DNA of 64,000 bases from Melitaea cinxia (GCF_905220565.1 NC_059397.1:17919001-17983000), one strand, 5' to 3'; positions 34,200-46,000 are shown, counted from the stretch's first letter. The notes: a model not told the origin generated them from the letters alone. Numbers and translations: made by a program.

Positions 34200-35360
34200 A
34201 GTGTAAATGCGAGTCTTGGATATATACTAACGACCTTTTGGTTTTGATTCACGTGTTAAATGTGCTGGGTTATTAGAGCTCTATTATTAATAATAGAGCC
34301 TAGAAGATAGAGCGAGTTAATTCTAGTTCGAACACGTTAAGTATGAGTTTTGATGCTTTCTTGTTTATTTATTTTTTTTGAAGTAAAAAGAAAGTGAAAG
34401 AAAGTTTAGAAGTGAAGTGAAAGAAACCTGTACAGAGTATTGCGTACAAAAATGTACTGTAGAATCTGGTACTATTAACCAGTTACAAATTATGCTTACT
34501 CGTTATGTAATAAAATACTAACATTGTAAACGGTTCGGTACGTTTAAAAAGAATGATCATGTTAATTGATTAATAACTTATTTCTATATAAAACAAAATT
34601 TCAATAAAAATAGTAATAATTAAAAACAAATTAAGAATATAGACAAGATAGGAGCTTTGACATTAACAAAGCTTTTGATTATTGCTTCATCATTTGATGA
34701 ATTTTTAATGAAGGTTCTAATTTTGAAATGGTGTTTTAATAATTTTTTGTAAACCTTTTTTTTATAAATTTCGGGAATCTTTCAAAGTCAAAAAATGATT
34801 CTTTATTTTTGACGACAGTTTCAATTTGGAATTGGTGTCTATTAGTTTTGGTAAAACTTTTTATTTAATGTCGGTAAACTATTAAAATCAAAAGAGATGA
34901 TTCCTTTTATTTACACATTAAATAATTCTCAACTTTTTACTCTAGTCAAAGTTATGTGATACGATAAAATTGTGTAACAAACTTGTACAAGTATTCGCGG
35001 TATTCACAAACACGCAGACAACTCTCATAGCGTGTCACAGCCCTAGAACATTGGTATGGTAATAGACGTAACGTGCCAAACTCAAGATTGCATTGTTTTG
35101 AGTTATTCGTCTGAGGAACAAACGGCGAAACTGCCAAGCATTTAGTCTTACAATGACATTCCAAAGATATTGGTCGTATTGTAAGCAGGCTTTGGCATTT
35201 CAGTTGTTCTATTATATCGAGTTATATTTTTTGTCATGACTGACTTGTTGGTTCAGGTTGTAGTAAATCTGTTTTCTTATATGGATTCGATGCCTGCCTT
35301 GAGATTGGGCTTGATATTTACATATCCTTTATATATTTTAATGAATAATATATATTTTGT
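34200..35360. other. TMTC intron, unclassified
   Basis: No exon or repeat was recognised. Confidence 0.35.
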
Positions 35361-35364
35361 CTGC

Positions 35365-35462
35365 CAACCCGCATTGGAGCCGCGCGGTGGATTGAAATCT
35401 GGTCCTTCTCCTACGTAGGGAAAGAGGCCTATGCCCAGCAGTGGGATATTACAGACTGAAGC
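35365..35462 (+). repeat. Family E SINE, 3' end
   Basis: CCAACCCGCATTGGAGCCGC, CTTCTCCTACGTAGGGAAAG, GCCCAGCAGTGGGATATTAC, AGACTGAAGC. Confidence 0.7.
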
Positions 35463-35482
35463 GTATATTTTTTGTATATCAG

Positions 35483-35528
35483 TTAACTGTCCAGCAGCAG
35501 TGGACTGTATAGGCTGTAATGATGTAAT
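35483..35528 (+). repeat. Family A tail scrap
   Basis: GTCCAGCAGCAGTGGACTGT, ATAGGCTGTAATGATG. Only the last 45 bases remain. Confidence 0.6.
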
Positions 35529-35621
35529 GATCAGTCAACTGTTACTTAAAACAGTTAAATTGCCTACCTTAGTAACAGGGAACCGTGTGTTTGTAAAAAA
35601 GGTAAAAATATTAAAATTAAT

Positions 35622-35795
35622 CACACTTCAGCCTAATACAGTCCATTGTTGGACGTAGGCCTCCACAATATTGCGCCAAAAATAACGTGAACTCATGTGT
35701 GTTGCCCGTAGTCACTACGTTGAGCAGGCGGGCTGGTGACCGCGCGATAGGGCTGGTTTTGTCGCACCGACGACGCTTTATGGTGCTCAATATTG
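35622..35795 (-). repeat. Family A 3' half
   Basis: CACTTCAGCCTAATACAGTC, AAAAATAACGTGAACTCATG, GGGCTGGTTTTGTCGCACCG. It stops in the middle block. Confidence 0.75.
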
Positions 35796-36189
35796 ATAAA
35801 TTGATCACAAATCTCCAATGCTTGGAAATTTTTACAAAAATTTATTGTATTCTAATAATAGTTTGGTGGCTTTATGAAATAGCTTTGATTTCGTAAAAAC
35901 TATTTTAGCTCATATAGCAAAACTTCATATTAATTATCGTCATGAAAAAAATTCACCGTTAAAAATTGTAAACACATCGAAAGGAAATTAAAGAAGGCAA
36001 AATTTCCATGGAAAACGATTTTTCAACAGATGTATGTCGGAATGGAGATAGAAATTTTTTGTTGAATGTTGCTAAAGAACTTTTAGAAATGAAACGCAGT
36101 CAGAATCGAAAACCAATTTGGTTTTAACAATTTTTTAGATCGTTCTATGAATATTTGGTTAGAACAAACAAAGTTAAGATGAAAAACGA
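35796..36189. other. TMTC intron, unclassified
   Basis: Nothing was recognised. Confidence 0.35.
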
Positions 36190-36365
36190 GTGATCACAAA
36201 ACTGAAGTAAAACTTTTTTAGCTACATCTAAATTATATCTCCCTCTCAACTTCCGTTCGCCTCATCCGATCACACTTTTTGTAACGCTCTCGACACGCAT
36301 TCACCAGCTTACTCCACAAATCAAATGTGCGTGAAGAAGTTTTACTTAAAAAATCTCCCACGACT
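36190..36365. repeat. MITE-like family J copy
   Basis: Left end AAACTGAAGTAAAACTTTTT, middle CGTTCGCCTCATCCGATCAC and GACACGCATTCACCAGCTTA, right end GAAGAAGTTTTACTTAA. Both inverted ends are readable. Confidence 0.6.
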
Positions 36366-37682
36366 GAAAATTTATAATACTTATACATCATTCTAACCAT
36401 TTTCTTTATTATGTTCAAGAAAGAAGGTTACATATCAATAATACTTTAGACAGATTCCTCGATAAGTCAATGATAACATTTTAGCTTACCGAACCCGAAT
36501 GTGCGAAAATTTTACATATTCACAAAGTATATTATAACCCGACTGAATTGTGAAGGTACCGACAAACTTAGTCTTACACAAGGACGAGTATATAACTTTG
36601 AAAGTAATCTTTATATTAAAAGTGCGTGCGACCTCCAAAGAAATGTAAAAGGTATTGAAGCGCGGCCATAATTCTCGTACTAAGCCTATCCATTACTATC
36701 AGGCAAAGGTGAACCTTCTGAACTCCACGGGTCTACGCTCTTTTCACGCAGTAAATTAATGTTGAGGCTCACGCGAACTTTTTTATTTAATATTGTGCGG
36801 TGCAAATTTAAGCTTAAAGCGTTTTATTTATTGCTATTATGGTTTTCACACGATATTACTGATTCTGTATTTACAACAGTAATTTGTATTATTAGAAATT
36901 GTTAATTTTATTGGCAATGACTTTGTAGTTTTTGTGAAAACAACGCAACAGTCTATGCGTCCTTGCAATTTTTCACATTTATGTTGGTATTTTCGTATAT
37001 GTATTATAATATTTAACGTAAATTACTAGAATTTAAAAGGAAGCATCTTTGGATTAATTTCTAATTCTTATCTTTGTTAAAAAATAGATCTAGGATACAG
37101 TTACTACAACACCAAACTTTTCGAAATAGCACGAATTAATATATTCAGAAAGACCTAATTTTACGTAACATTCATTATTATATAAAACCTTACCTTTAGT
37201 AATTTATGCATGAAATAATACCAACATTAAAATTAATCTATTTAAATGCGCGGTTAAATATTGCACGTTAAATTATCCGTAACCTCATTTACACACACAA
37301 ATTCGTCTTTCGAACTTTTACACAAAAACGCAACTACACTTTATAAAAATGTCATAATAAATAAAATTAAGAATTTTTTAAACATAATTTTAACAATATT
37401 TTCAACACTATGATTGGAACAAATGAAATGTACCCTCTAAAAGTTAATGACTTGAATCTCGCTCGTTCAAGGATCTCAGTTTGTCATGCTTACATTTACG
37501 GTGCTCAGACTTGTGTCATTTTGTGACTGTCGCAGAAATATTACTCGTATAAAATGTTACCGACCTAAATCTTAAATTAGTGTTCAAATAATTAGGTCCG
37601 TTTTTACGTCGTTTTGTTTTTATAATTTGTTATACTGACAATGTCTTTAGAAAATTCGGGAACATTTGTGTAAAGTAAAATT
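36366..37682. other. TMTC intron, unique
   Basis: No exon or repeat was recognised. Confidence 0.35.
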
Positions 37683-37995
37683 AACTAAAGTAGGGCAAAT
37701 CTGGAAATTTCCTGCTCAAAATATGGAGCAGCGCGACTGGGGTACCTCGACCTTACAGAAGATCACAGCTAAATAATACTGCTTTCAAGCAGTTTTGTGT
37801 GCCTGTTGATGAGTAAGGTGACCAGAGCTCCTGGGGGGATTGGGGATAAGATCGGCAACGTGCTTGCAATGCTGCTGGTGTTGCAGGCGTCTATGAGCTA
37901 TGGTAATCGCTCACCAACAGGTATGGTAATCGCTTACCGTACGCTCGTTTGTAACCCTAGTTATATGTATAAAAAAAATAATAAAAAAAAACAAT
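37683..37995 (+). repeat. Family B retroposon, full length with A-rich tail
   Basis: From AACTAAAGTAGGGCAAATCT through GACTGGGGTACCTCGACC, ACTGCTTTCAAGCAGTTTTG and GTGACCAGAGCTCCTGGGGG to an A-rich tail at 37965-37990. Near the 3' end, GGTAATCGCT is duplicated (37903 and 37926). Confidence 0.8.
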
Positions 37996-38344
37996 TAAAG
38001 TATTCCTCGAAGTTTTTGGGTTTACTATTTTTTAGTGTCGGTCTAAAAAGTCTTTTGCTTGTCTTAGCAAGATTGTGAAATAATGGCTTTTTAGTTTAGA
38101 GTTAATAGTAAAGTAACAATTAGTTACAAAGCCCTACATATTTAGGGTTCTTAAAAAAACTCTTAGACTAAAAAGAACCTCAATCTTGAGGAAACTTAAG
38201 CAGGCCAGCAATAATTTGTCGTAATTTTTCTAACAATTTTCATTAATATCACTAACATTTGTTAAGTGTGTATGATTAAATAAATTTATTGAAAGTGGTA
38301 ACAGTCTGATTGTGGTTAAAATAAACTTGATAGAATTTAAGCTC

Positions 38345-38512
38345 TAAACAATTTTTTAATATCATATCCAAAAATCGACCGTTCCAGCGGGGATCGACCC
38401 TGCACCTCCGACTTACCGCGTCGGTGCTTTAGCCAATTAAGCTATGGAACGATGTATTCGCTAGATCGAAATCTTTGATATGATGATTTTATATTCGGTC
38501 TAAGCGACCTAT
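38345..38512 (-). repeat. Family C tRNA-like element
   Basis: Third copy of the tRNA-like family, bracketed by ATCATATCCAAAAATC and TTTGATATGATGA. The tRNA-like part (reverse of GACCGTTCCAGCGGGGATCG) keeps the paired acceptor ends CGTTCCA and TGGAACG. Confidence 0.65.
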
Positions 38513-38865
38513 TAAGTTTTCAGATCAAAATAAAATAAGTCTAAAATTATATTGAGACTAGAAATATTTAAAAATAGATATTCATATTGGTCGTAAAATT
38601 ATATAGCCAGGTCCATAATTTGAAACTAATTACATACCCACTTACGTCCTACGATGAGTGCCATGTCAAAAATACTCAATAACTTCTTTTAAATTCATTT
38701 TTATTTATTGGATTTTTCTAATATTGGATGAGCCTAATTTTATCATTATTATTTAAGGTAATTAGTTAAATATTAATAGCTAATTTTATTTTTAATAATA
38801 TTTTTTTTTATTAATAGCTAATTTTGTTAGTACAAAGGCATGGTTTTTGTATGTATATTATTTTC
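38513..38865. other. TMTC intron with a short local duplication
   Basis: AATAGCTAATTTT occurs at 38775 and 38814. No exon was recognised. Confidence 0.35.
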
Positions 38866-38869
38866 AAAA

Positions 38870-39030
38870 GAGTAACTGCGGAGTTTCTTGCCAATTATTC
38901 TTTGCAGAATATATATTTCGAATCGGTGACAGCTTGACCTTAAAAATAATAATAATCACTTTTAAATTTAAATTTGTAAAATGACGATTCGAAAGTGTTT
39001 TTAAGTCTATTTGAATAATGTTTTGATTTT
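38870..39030 (+). repeat. Family F LINE 3' end
   Basis: GAGTAACTGCGGAGTTTCTT, TCTTTGCAGAATATATATTT, AAAATGACGATTCGAAAGTG, TTTGAATAATG and a TTTTGAT end. Confidence 0.65.
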
Positions 39031-39834
39031 GATTAACTTTAAAGTTATGGCTATTTTTGTAATTAGTGCTAATTTCCTCGACTTTAACATAATAATTACA
39101 GGCTTTTGAACTAAAACAAAAAAAAACCTTCATACTTATTTTTAAATAAATCACAAAATAAGAATTTAAAGAACACGTTTCTGCAATTAAAATATAACCG
39201 AATTAATGAAAATCATTCGAAGTTAATGCAATAAACACGTTTGTGAAATGATATTTTAATAAATTTATATTAATATGATGTAAAGTAATCAAATCATAGA
39301 TTATGTATGAATAAGCGAAATTATTATTATTTATAGAGATTAACTCTACGTAATTATAAATACATTTAAATAATTAGATAAGCCACGTGGTTTCACCCGT
39401 CATGACTTTTGAATATGATGTAAGATTTCATACTATATATAACAGTAAACTTTTACCTAAAATAAAGTAATTCAGTGGCTAACCTTGAGACGCCATTTTA
39501 TGTTTACAAAACAGAAAAAAAAAATTGCTTATGACTAATATAATTAAAGCAATAACTGCAAATGAAAATCAATCTGGCTTCAATGTAACACTACTGTTAA
39601 AATAATTGCTGGCTTGTTAACAACTCAGATATCTGCTCAAACGTCGCATAATACAGCTGTTGATGGTAAATGCGGTATAAGTTTGTTTCGAAGTACGATT
39701 TACTATCCCTGTTAGGACTTGTCATAATTGTTGGAGACATCTCTATTGATTTGGGTATGTCGCTTTTCACTTAAATATGTATATATTTTTTTAGAGTGAA
39801 GAGAAATAATTAATATAGCAATATTGAGATAGAA
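39031..39834. other. TMTC intron, unclassified
   Basis: No exon or repeat was recognised. Confidence 0.35.
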
Positions 39835-40007
39835 CTTAACAGGATATATCTTGCTCAAAATCTGTAGTAGTACCTCAGCCTTACAGAAGATCACAGCTAA
39901 ATAATTAAAATAATTAATAATAAATAAATATTTACACAATACACCCACGGTCGTCTGTTCCTAAAGTAAGCAACTCAGTGCATGTGTTATAGGTAACGGT
40001 CGACTGG

Positions 40008-40038
<31 letters not shown>

Positions 40039-40310
40039 GTGAGAATCGAACCCACAACCTCCGGAGCAGAAAGCAGGGTCACTACGAACTGCGCCAACGG
40101 GCTAGTCTTTTAATAACACCGCTCTAAAGTAATATTATGTTTTTCTGATATGTAAGGTGACTGAGCTGGAGACCTGGAGAGGTTCGTAGTCAGGGTCGGC
40201 TATACGCTTGCGATGCTTCTGGTGTTGCAGGCGTCTATAAGCCATGTTAACCGCTTACCATCATATGGGCTGTACATTTTTTTGACTACCTAATTGTATA
40301 TAAAAGAAAT
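39835..40310 (+). repeat. Family B copy split by a family D SINE
   Basis: The 5' part at 39838-39905 ends in GATCACAGCTAAATAA. The copy resumes at about 40135 with GATATGTAAGGTGACTGAGC and runs to TTGACTACCTAATTGTATAT. The interior is a separate SINE. Confidence 0.65.
39910..40110 (-). repeat. Family D tRNA-derived SINE with (TA)n, nested in family B
   Basis: The 3' block is CACGGTCGTCTGTTCCTAAA. The tRNA-like head on the minus strand has CTAGCCCGTTGGCGCAGTTC and a B box (GGTTCGATTCTC). A TA run at 40012-40034 sits between them. Confidence 0.65.
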
Positions 40311-41329
40311 CAATGGCAAATAAATATCTTAAACTTAGTCCACTCAGGTCCAGTAGGATGTGATTATATGCCAAGGGTCCGGATACACAAATACTCCCGC
40401 ATTCTACCGCGTTCATACCGCAACAAACATCTGTATGTCTTTTAAAAAATTTTTTGCAATTTTTATTATTTATATTTTAAATACCTTAAAATTATTCTCA
40501 TATTATCCTAAATGAATTTCATTTTGTGATAATTGATGACAAAGATTCTGTAACATATTATTTATTATTATATCGCGGTAGATCAATAATTCTGACGAAT
40601 AAATATTTTTTTAACTATATACATACTATATGTACATTCAATGCTAAACGAAAATCGTTCGACTGTACAGTCGATACTTTATCCGACTGTTGATTTGAGA
40701 GGATTTTACGAGAAACGCTGATACGGATTCTCATCAATCGTAATTTCTATTGGTATTAACGGAAAAAAAAGTAAAATAAAAGAGAGTTAAACTTACTCTA
40801 CTTTTATTTGAACTAAAAGAGTTCAGTAGCGAACGTAAACAATGCTAACATAATTAATTAAACTTTAAGGATACACATACTAGGACTCAATTAGGTTTTT
40901 GTGTAGTAACTAGCGTGTTTAATGAATCAAAAAAAGTCGTTATAATTACATTTCCATTTTTTAAGACATCGAACACGTATTGGTGAAAGAAAAAAATGGC
41001 GCCCTTTCTATTGAGGAGAGTTAGTGCTACCTCGCGTTGCTTCTCTATGTGTTGGTAGAAATTAATAACCACCGTAACTGATAGATTTACATACTGTCCA
41101 CTATAGGGCTGAAAAACATAGTTTTTTATGACGTCTGTATTATATGTGTACTCGTATATTATCTGTGTCTTGCAATAGCTGTTTTGTTATAATCTGTATC
41201 GAATGATGAAATTAATAATGGCGGCTACGACCCTGTCAGTGTGTGGATTAAAACGAGTTGTAAGTCCCGCTTAGCTCTTTTACTATTGTCCCAGATATTT
41301 AACTATCTTTTAACATTTTTAACACATAC
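40311..41329. other. TMTC intron, unclassified
   Basis: 40330-40440 weakly resembles a family E SINE body (CAACAAACATCTGTATG). No exon was recognised. Confidence 0.35.
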
Positions 41330-41445
41330 AACCTGGTGTTGCAGGTGTCTATAAGCTACGGTAATCGCTTACCATCAGGTGAGCCGTACGCTTGTTTGCC
41401 GACCTAGTGACATAAAAAATAAAAATAAAAAAAAAAATAATTAAA
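41330..41445 (+). repeat. Family B 3' end
   Basis: ACCTGGTGTTGCAGGTGTCT, GCTACGGTAATCGCTTACCA, GTTTGCCGACCTAGTGACAT and an A-rich tail. This is strongly 5'-truncated and otherwise close to consensus. Confidence 0.75.
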
Positions 41446-41839
41446 ATAAAAAATATACCGAGACGAGAAAGAAATATTTATAAAAATATAAACATTCGCT
41501 TAGACGAAAGTCGAACATGCTGTCTGCCCACATTAAGGTAAGACCAGTACGTTTGGCAATAAATACTTCTTCGTACTTATAATGCTAAGTGATTTTTCAT
41601 TACGAGCATCCTTAATGTTGAAATCACATTTTACAAATCAGAAAATTAGCATACAAAAGAGAATTTGTACTACGAGTAGCAGTTTTAGTTAAGGTTTCTC
41701 ACAGTAGTTTGTTTAAGATGGAATACAATTAGCATGAAATTAAGACGAGTATAGAATAACAAATATATTTCTTTTGTTTTTAGTTTCTTATTAAATTAAC
41801 ACGAATAGAATAAAACTTTTATTTAGAAAATCTAAACAT
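41446..41839. other. TMTC intron, unclassified
   Basis: Nothing was recognised. Confidence 0.35.
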
Positions 41840-42002
41840 TTTTTTTTAAATATCATATCAAAAATCGACCGTTCCAGTGGGGAACGTGTCGGTGCTCTAG
41901 CCAATTAATATTATTATTAATATTATAATAAATATAATTAGCAATTTTTGATATGATATTAAAAAAAACTGTTTAGAATTTTCTGATGTGTGGGTAACAC
42001 AT
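41840..42002 (-). repeat. Family C element with its tRNA-like core deleted
   Basis: Begins TATCATATCAAAAATCGACC but loses most of the tRNA-like part after TCCAGTGGGGAACG. An A/T-only stretch follows and then ATTTTTGATATGATATTAAA. It ends GTTTAGAATTTTCTGATGTG with a GTGGGTAACACA block, which in the intact copies lies on the opposite side. The result is nearly symmetric. Confidence 0.55.
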
Positions 42003-43335
42003 AGGAAAATAAATATGGTACAAATTTTATTTAAGAACTACACTGTGGAAGAAACTGCATCTAAAGTTATTTTACTTCAACAGAATTTTTATAAAACTAC
42101 TGAAAAAATAACTTCATAAGTAATAAAAGACCTTATACATTTCGTAGCTAAAACATTATTTCTTATCATGGAAAATTAAAGAACCAAAAATAAATTACTT
42201 TTTAAAGTAACGCTACTAGAAAGTTAATGAACAGGCTAATATTTAAAATAAGAGAAATGTAAGCACGTAACTTTTTGCATTACAAACGAGATTAAATATT
42301 ATGCTAATTAAATTTTTACTAAAGTAAAATTACGTAAATAATTAATTTTCGAACAAAAAAAAAAATGAAATAAAGCTCCAAGTAAGACATCAAAGTAAAA
42401 TATTATGTTTATTACAATTAACTGCAGTCGAAGTTTTTTTAGCTGTCGTCGCTTCCTGTTTTATTTAAAAATATAATTTTATAAAAGTTTGTAATTTTAA
42501 CTAACTGTTTATAGAGTTTTCTTTATAATTTCATTAAATATAATCCTTAAGCTGTTTCCTTTTTACTATACAGTATCAATCCTTTCTACTCGTATGTTTT
42601 TTTGTTTTATTATTAGGTATAATTCGTTTATTTCAATAGCATTCTACAAAATTACCGATTTTACTAAAAAGGTTTTACAATCATTATAAAAGTAGTTAGA
42701 GATGTTTAAAACTAACTAGCAGTCTATATGAAATCGTATAGTCGTCTTACGAAATTATAACTAAGTGAAACAATGTAAAACTTAATAAAAATCACACAAT
42801 TTAGCTGTAAATAACAAACAGAAATCTAGTATAAAACGAAAAGTTAACCAAACTTAATCGAAAAGGCTAAATATGCTCGACAATGACATACAAATGAGCC
42901 GTCCATTAGTTTGTTTGAAGTGTCCAGTTTGGATTGGAGAGATCAAAGCTGTTTCACAAACGGCAGCGCAATAATAAATACTGCTACGTAATTTATTCAC
43001 TGTTCTGTCGAAATGTTGTTTTCCTGTGTATAATGTATACGTTACGTTATTCGGGATCATAAATAAAACGGGGCCACGTGGAAATGTCGCCGTTAACCGT
43101 GGATGTAATAAAACCATTATATATCAGATACATTATTTGTTGTTCGGCGAAAAATTTAATATTTATGTTTAGAATAATTGTATATTTACGGATGGTTTTT
43201 TGAGTAAAATAATGTTTTATTACGAGAACCATTTTCTGCATGTTCATATTTACAAAAATATTGCCTTTCGCTGGTTTACTGTTGATACTACCGTTATATG
43301 TATTATATTTTCTGATAGTTTACAATAAAGAGTAT
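42003..43335. other. TMTC intron, unclassified
   Basis: No exon or repeat was recognised. Confidence 0.35.
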
Positions 43336-43376
43336 ATGTATTGTATTGTATTGTATTGTATTGTATTGTATTGTAT
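43336..43376. repeat. (TGTAT)n pentanucleotide microsatellite
   Basis: About eight units of TGTAT. They account for the repeated YCIVL in the open frame that spans them, so that frame is not a gene. A shorter run of the same motif is at 56505-56519. Confidence 0.9.
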
Positions 43377-43654
43377 ATTTATCTTGTTAGTTAAAAGCTT
43401 TTGTTTAACTTGCAATGTATGTGTGTATATTTTTATATATGTTCATATGTATTTATGTATGTGTGTTAAGGTGAAATCTTGCAACTCAATTTTGAAGCAT
43501 ATTGATAGTGAAAGGTTTAAAGCGAGGTTTGTTTTATTCTTTATAGTATGTATAATTAAGGCTTGTTTGTTTAAAAGTGTTTTACTTTTGTTTTTTTCCA
43601 ACTATATTTAGGTTTTGTGCATACATTTTTATGAAGAGGTATTTATAAATAAAT

Positions 43655-43870
43655 AAATCAATAAATATCTTATAACATACACACACGGTCATCTGTTTCT
43701 ACGGTAAGTAACTTAATGCTTGTGTTACAGGTAACAGCCGACCGTTATAACTATTTTTTCTTATAAATATACATAGAAATAATACATATATAAATACTAA
43801 AATTTCACCCAGACTCAGGCGGGAATAGAACCTGTAACCCACAGAACAGAAAGCAGGGCCACTAAACTGT
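43655..43870 (-). repeat. Family D tRNA-derived SINE
   Basis: CACGGTCATCTGTTTCTACG, GTAACAGCCGACCGTTATAA, then on the right ACCCAGACTCAGGCGGGAAT. The head is eroded after CAGGGCCACTAAACTG. Confidence 0.65.
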
Positions 43871-43877
43871 AATAGTA

Positions 43878-45203
43878 GGGGAGACTGGGTACGGTTGTGA
43901 CAATTGAGGTTTGACCGCCAATAATTTTGTTAATTTACTAGTTAGTTGAGACAAAAATTACTTAAATTGTAGCTTGTATATATGTCCACATAAAAATACT
44001 GACATTTTGTCTCAAAGTACGTTGTATTAGTTATAGCATCAAATTTGAAAAAAAAAAAGAAAAGTGTCACAACCGACCACACCCCAAGGACGGTTGTGAC
44101 AGTGGTTGGGGTCAGTAGTGACAGACATAAATATTCACAGAATTGGTTTATAATGGCTTTTATTCTTAGAAATGTTTAACATAACACAAAATACTTTTCT
44201 TCTATATAAAGTTTTACAGTTATAAATCAAATTAAATTAAGTCTACTCTTATAATTAATAAGGCACTGCAACATCTGATGTTATTATAACCATCTTCTTT
44301 AAAATCATAAAATCAGTCAAAATGTTAACTAAATTTAAATTACCGGTAACTATAAAACTATTAAACTATTTAACGGTATTATAATAACAGCCATCTCATT
44401 CTCATCCCAAGTAGAAGGTCGGTTTATGTTGTATTTATTTGTCAGTTCAAAGGCCGGTTTTCGTACCTCTTTTTAATAAGGCCAAATAATATTTATTTAT
44501 GCGCAACGTGTGATATATATTGATAATAGCTCTTCTTACTCCTTAGAAAATACTTTATTATGAGCTGCATATCTCATGCTGATGCTGTTTACATCGTGAT
44601 TCGCACCGACTTCATCACGTTAACGAATGTATCGAAACAACGACATGCGATTAATATTATGCATTTCTGCAGCTCTCCGTATAGAAGTCCCACGTTTTAC
44701 TTCATCATAAGCATCCTAAAAATATCAAACCGTGCTCTTTTGGTCTTTAGCAAGCGTTTTCTGGGCATCTAAAAGCAAAAACATAAAAAAATATATGTCA
44801 CAACCGTACCCACTACATTTGTCACAACCGTACCCAACGCATACTTCTGAAAACAATAAAACACCATGAGTAACCTAAATTATCTACGTAAAAAGTAATC
44901 ATTTGTAATTAACTACTAATATTCAATTGATAACAAAAAAATATTTGCTATAGTATATATGTATACCAATAAAAGTAAATAATAAAAGAATCTGAACAAA
45001 AAAACTTACTTTTGGCTGCTGAAAAGCAATGTGGCCTCCTGCTTTTTTTTACGTTGGGCACTAGCTAACGCAATACTGGGCAACATGTGTAGACATGCAT
45101 CGCGCTTCTTTTTTGTCTTACACTCTTCCCCGTATTCCGTATAGTTTCGCGGTTATAACGACTGTCACTACCGTACCCTGGCACAACCGTACCCAGTCTA
45201 CCC
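43878..45203 (-). mobile_element. Decayed pogo/CENP-B-type DNA transposon
   Basis: The 1326-bp element has inverted ends GGGGAGACTGGGTACGGTTG and CAACCGTACCCAGTCTACCC (two differences over about 25 bases). TA flanks both sides (43876-43877 and 45204-45205), as for the Tc1/mariner superfamily. The minus strand holds a broken transposase N-terminus with pogo-type wording. Copies of the end motif GTCACAACCGTACCCA also occur inside, at 44072-44101 and 44796-44836. Confidence 0.75.
44384..44768 (-). pseudogene. Pogo-type transposase N-terminus, broken
   Basis: An ATG at 44768 opens a basic start (MPRKRLLKTKRARF). A frame change follows near 44715, and then the alternative frame reads DAYDEVKRGTSIRRAAEMHN and MSLFRYIR, a psq/CENP-B helix-turn-helix. 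Further on are YAAHNKVFSKE, then KEVRKPAFELTNKYNI and STWDENEMAVI. At least four in-frame stops interrupt it. This order (HTH, then a KEVRKLAYELA-like block, then W.ENK-like) is that of insect pogo/Tigger transposases. The DDE catalytic domain is absent. Confidence 0.7.
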
Positions 45204-45717
45204 TATAATACATATGTTATATGTTGTAACCATTTAAAGTTTTTATTCAATGTGTAATATTAGGATTTCTGAATAAGTTCACTATTTACTAATAAGACTG
45301 TTTCATTTATGTATTGTTAAGGTTTCTTTTCAAAAGTTATTTTGTAAGAAAAATACTATCATTCAGTAGAGAATATAAAATAATAATAATTCAATTATAA
45401 CTCGGGTGATACGTAATAAATATTTAAAACAGAAAATGCGACAAAAAACATCCAGAGCCAAGCCTCCGGTCGAGTTCATCAATAAATTGCCCGCATGTCT
45501 ATGTACCCACATATGCGTAGCTTTAGTTGATATACGGCCCTGTCTAGCGCTGGCCTACCGAGTGCTAAACCAAACTCACTCAAAGGGTTAGTAATTTTTT
45601 TACGATACACGATAATTTAAAAATTAAATTAAATAGTCGTGTAACCTACATTTACCATAGCACTAAATGTGCAGTATATACCTCATCAGAAAATGTTTTA
45701 ATAGAATATGTTTAAAA
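45204..45717. other. TMTC intron, unclassified
   Basis: A 61-codon frame at 45406-45591 was examined. It has no recognisable domain and no splice context that I trust. Confidence 0.35.
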
Positions 45718-46000
45718 GAATGTGTTTGCTCGCAAACTAAAATTAAACCAACTTCAATTACATCGACCAGTAATTTAATCTATATGAAAAATAGTCAATT
45801 GAATACGCATTAGAAATAACTCAAAAAGTGCTCGTCAGATTCCAACCAAATTTAAATGTACATGATACATGACACGCACCACCTTTCGATCAAAATAAAA
45901 AATAATAAACGATATCGGTCTACCCAGTAAAAAGTTATGAGGTAACACACATAAAAACTAAAAAGGATAAACTCGAATTGAGAATCACTAATATCCGTCA
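45718..46000. repeat. Family K repeat copy
   Basis: TGTGTTTGCTCGCAAACTAA, ACTCAAAAAGTGCTCGTCAG, CACGCACCACCTTTCGATCA, TATGAGGTAACACACATAAA, TCGAATTGAGAATCAC. It shows both family edges. Confidence 0.55.

Noticed and set aside
43240..43611. A 123-codon plus-strand frame with hydrophobic character
   Set aside because: It spans the (TGTAT)n microsatellite and low-complexity T-rich DNA. There are no domain motifs and no splice context.
44560..44772. A 70-codon plus-strand frame
   Set aside because: It lies antisense to the broken pogo-type transposase at 44384-44768.
45406..45591. A 61-codon frame containing SRAKPPVEFINKLPACLC
   Set aside because: No recognisable family, and no clear acceptor or donor around it. 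It could be an exon, but I cannot support it.
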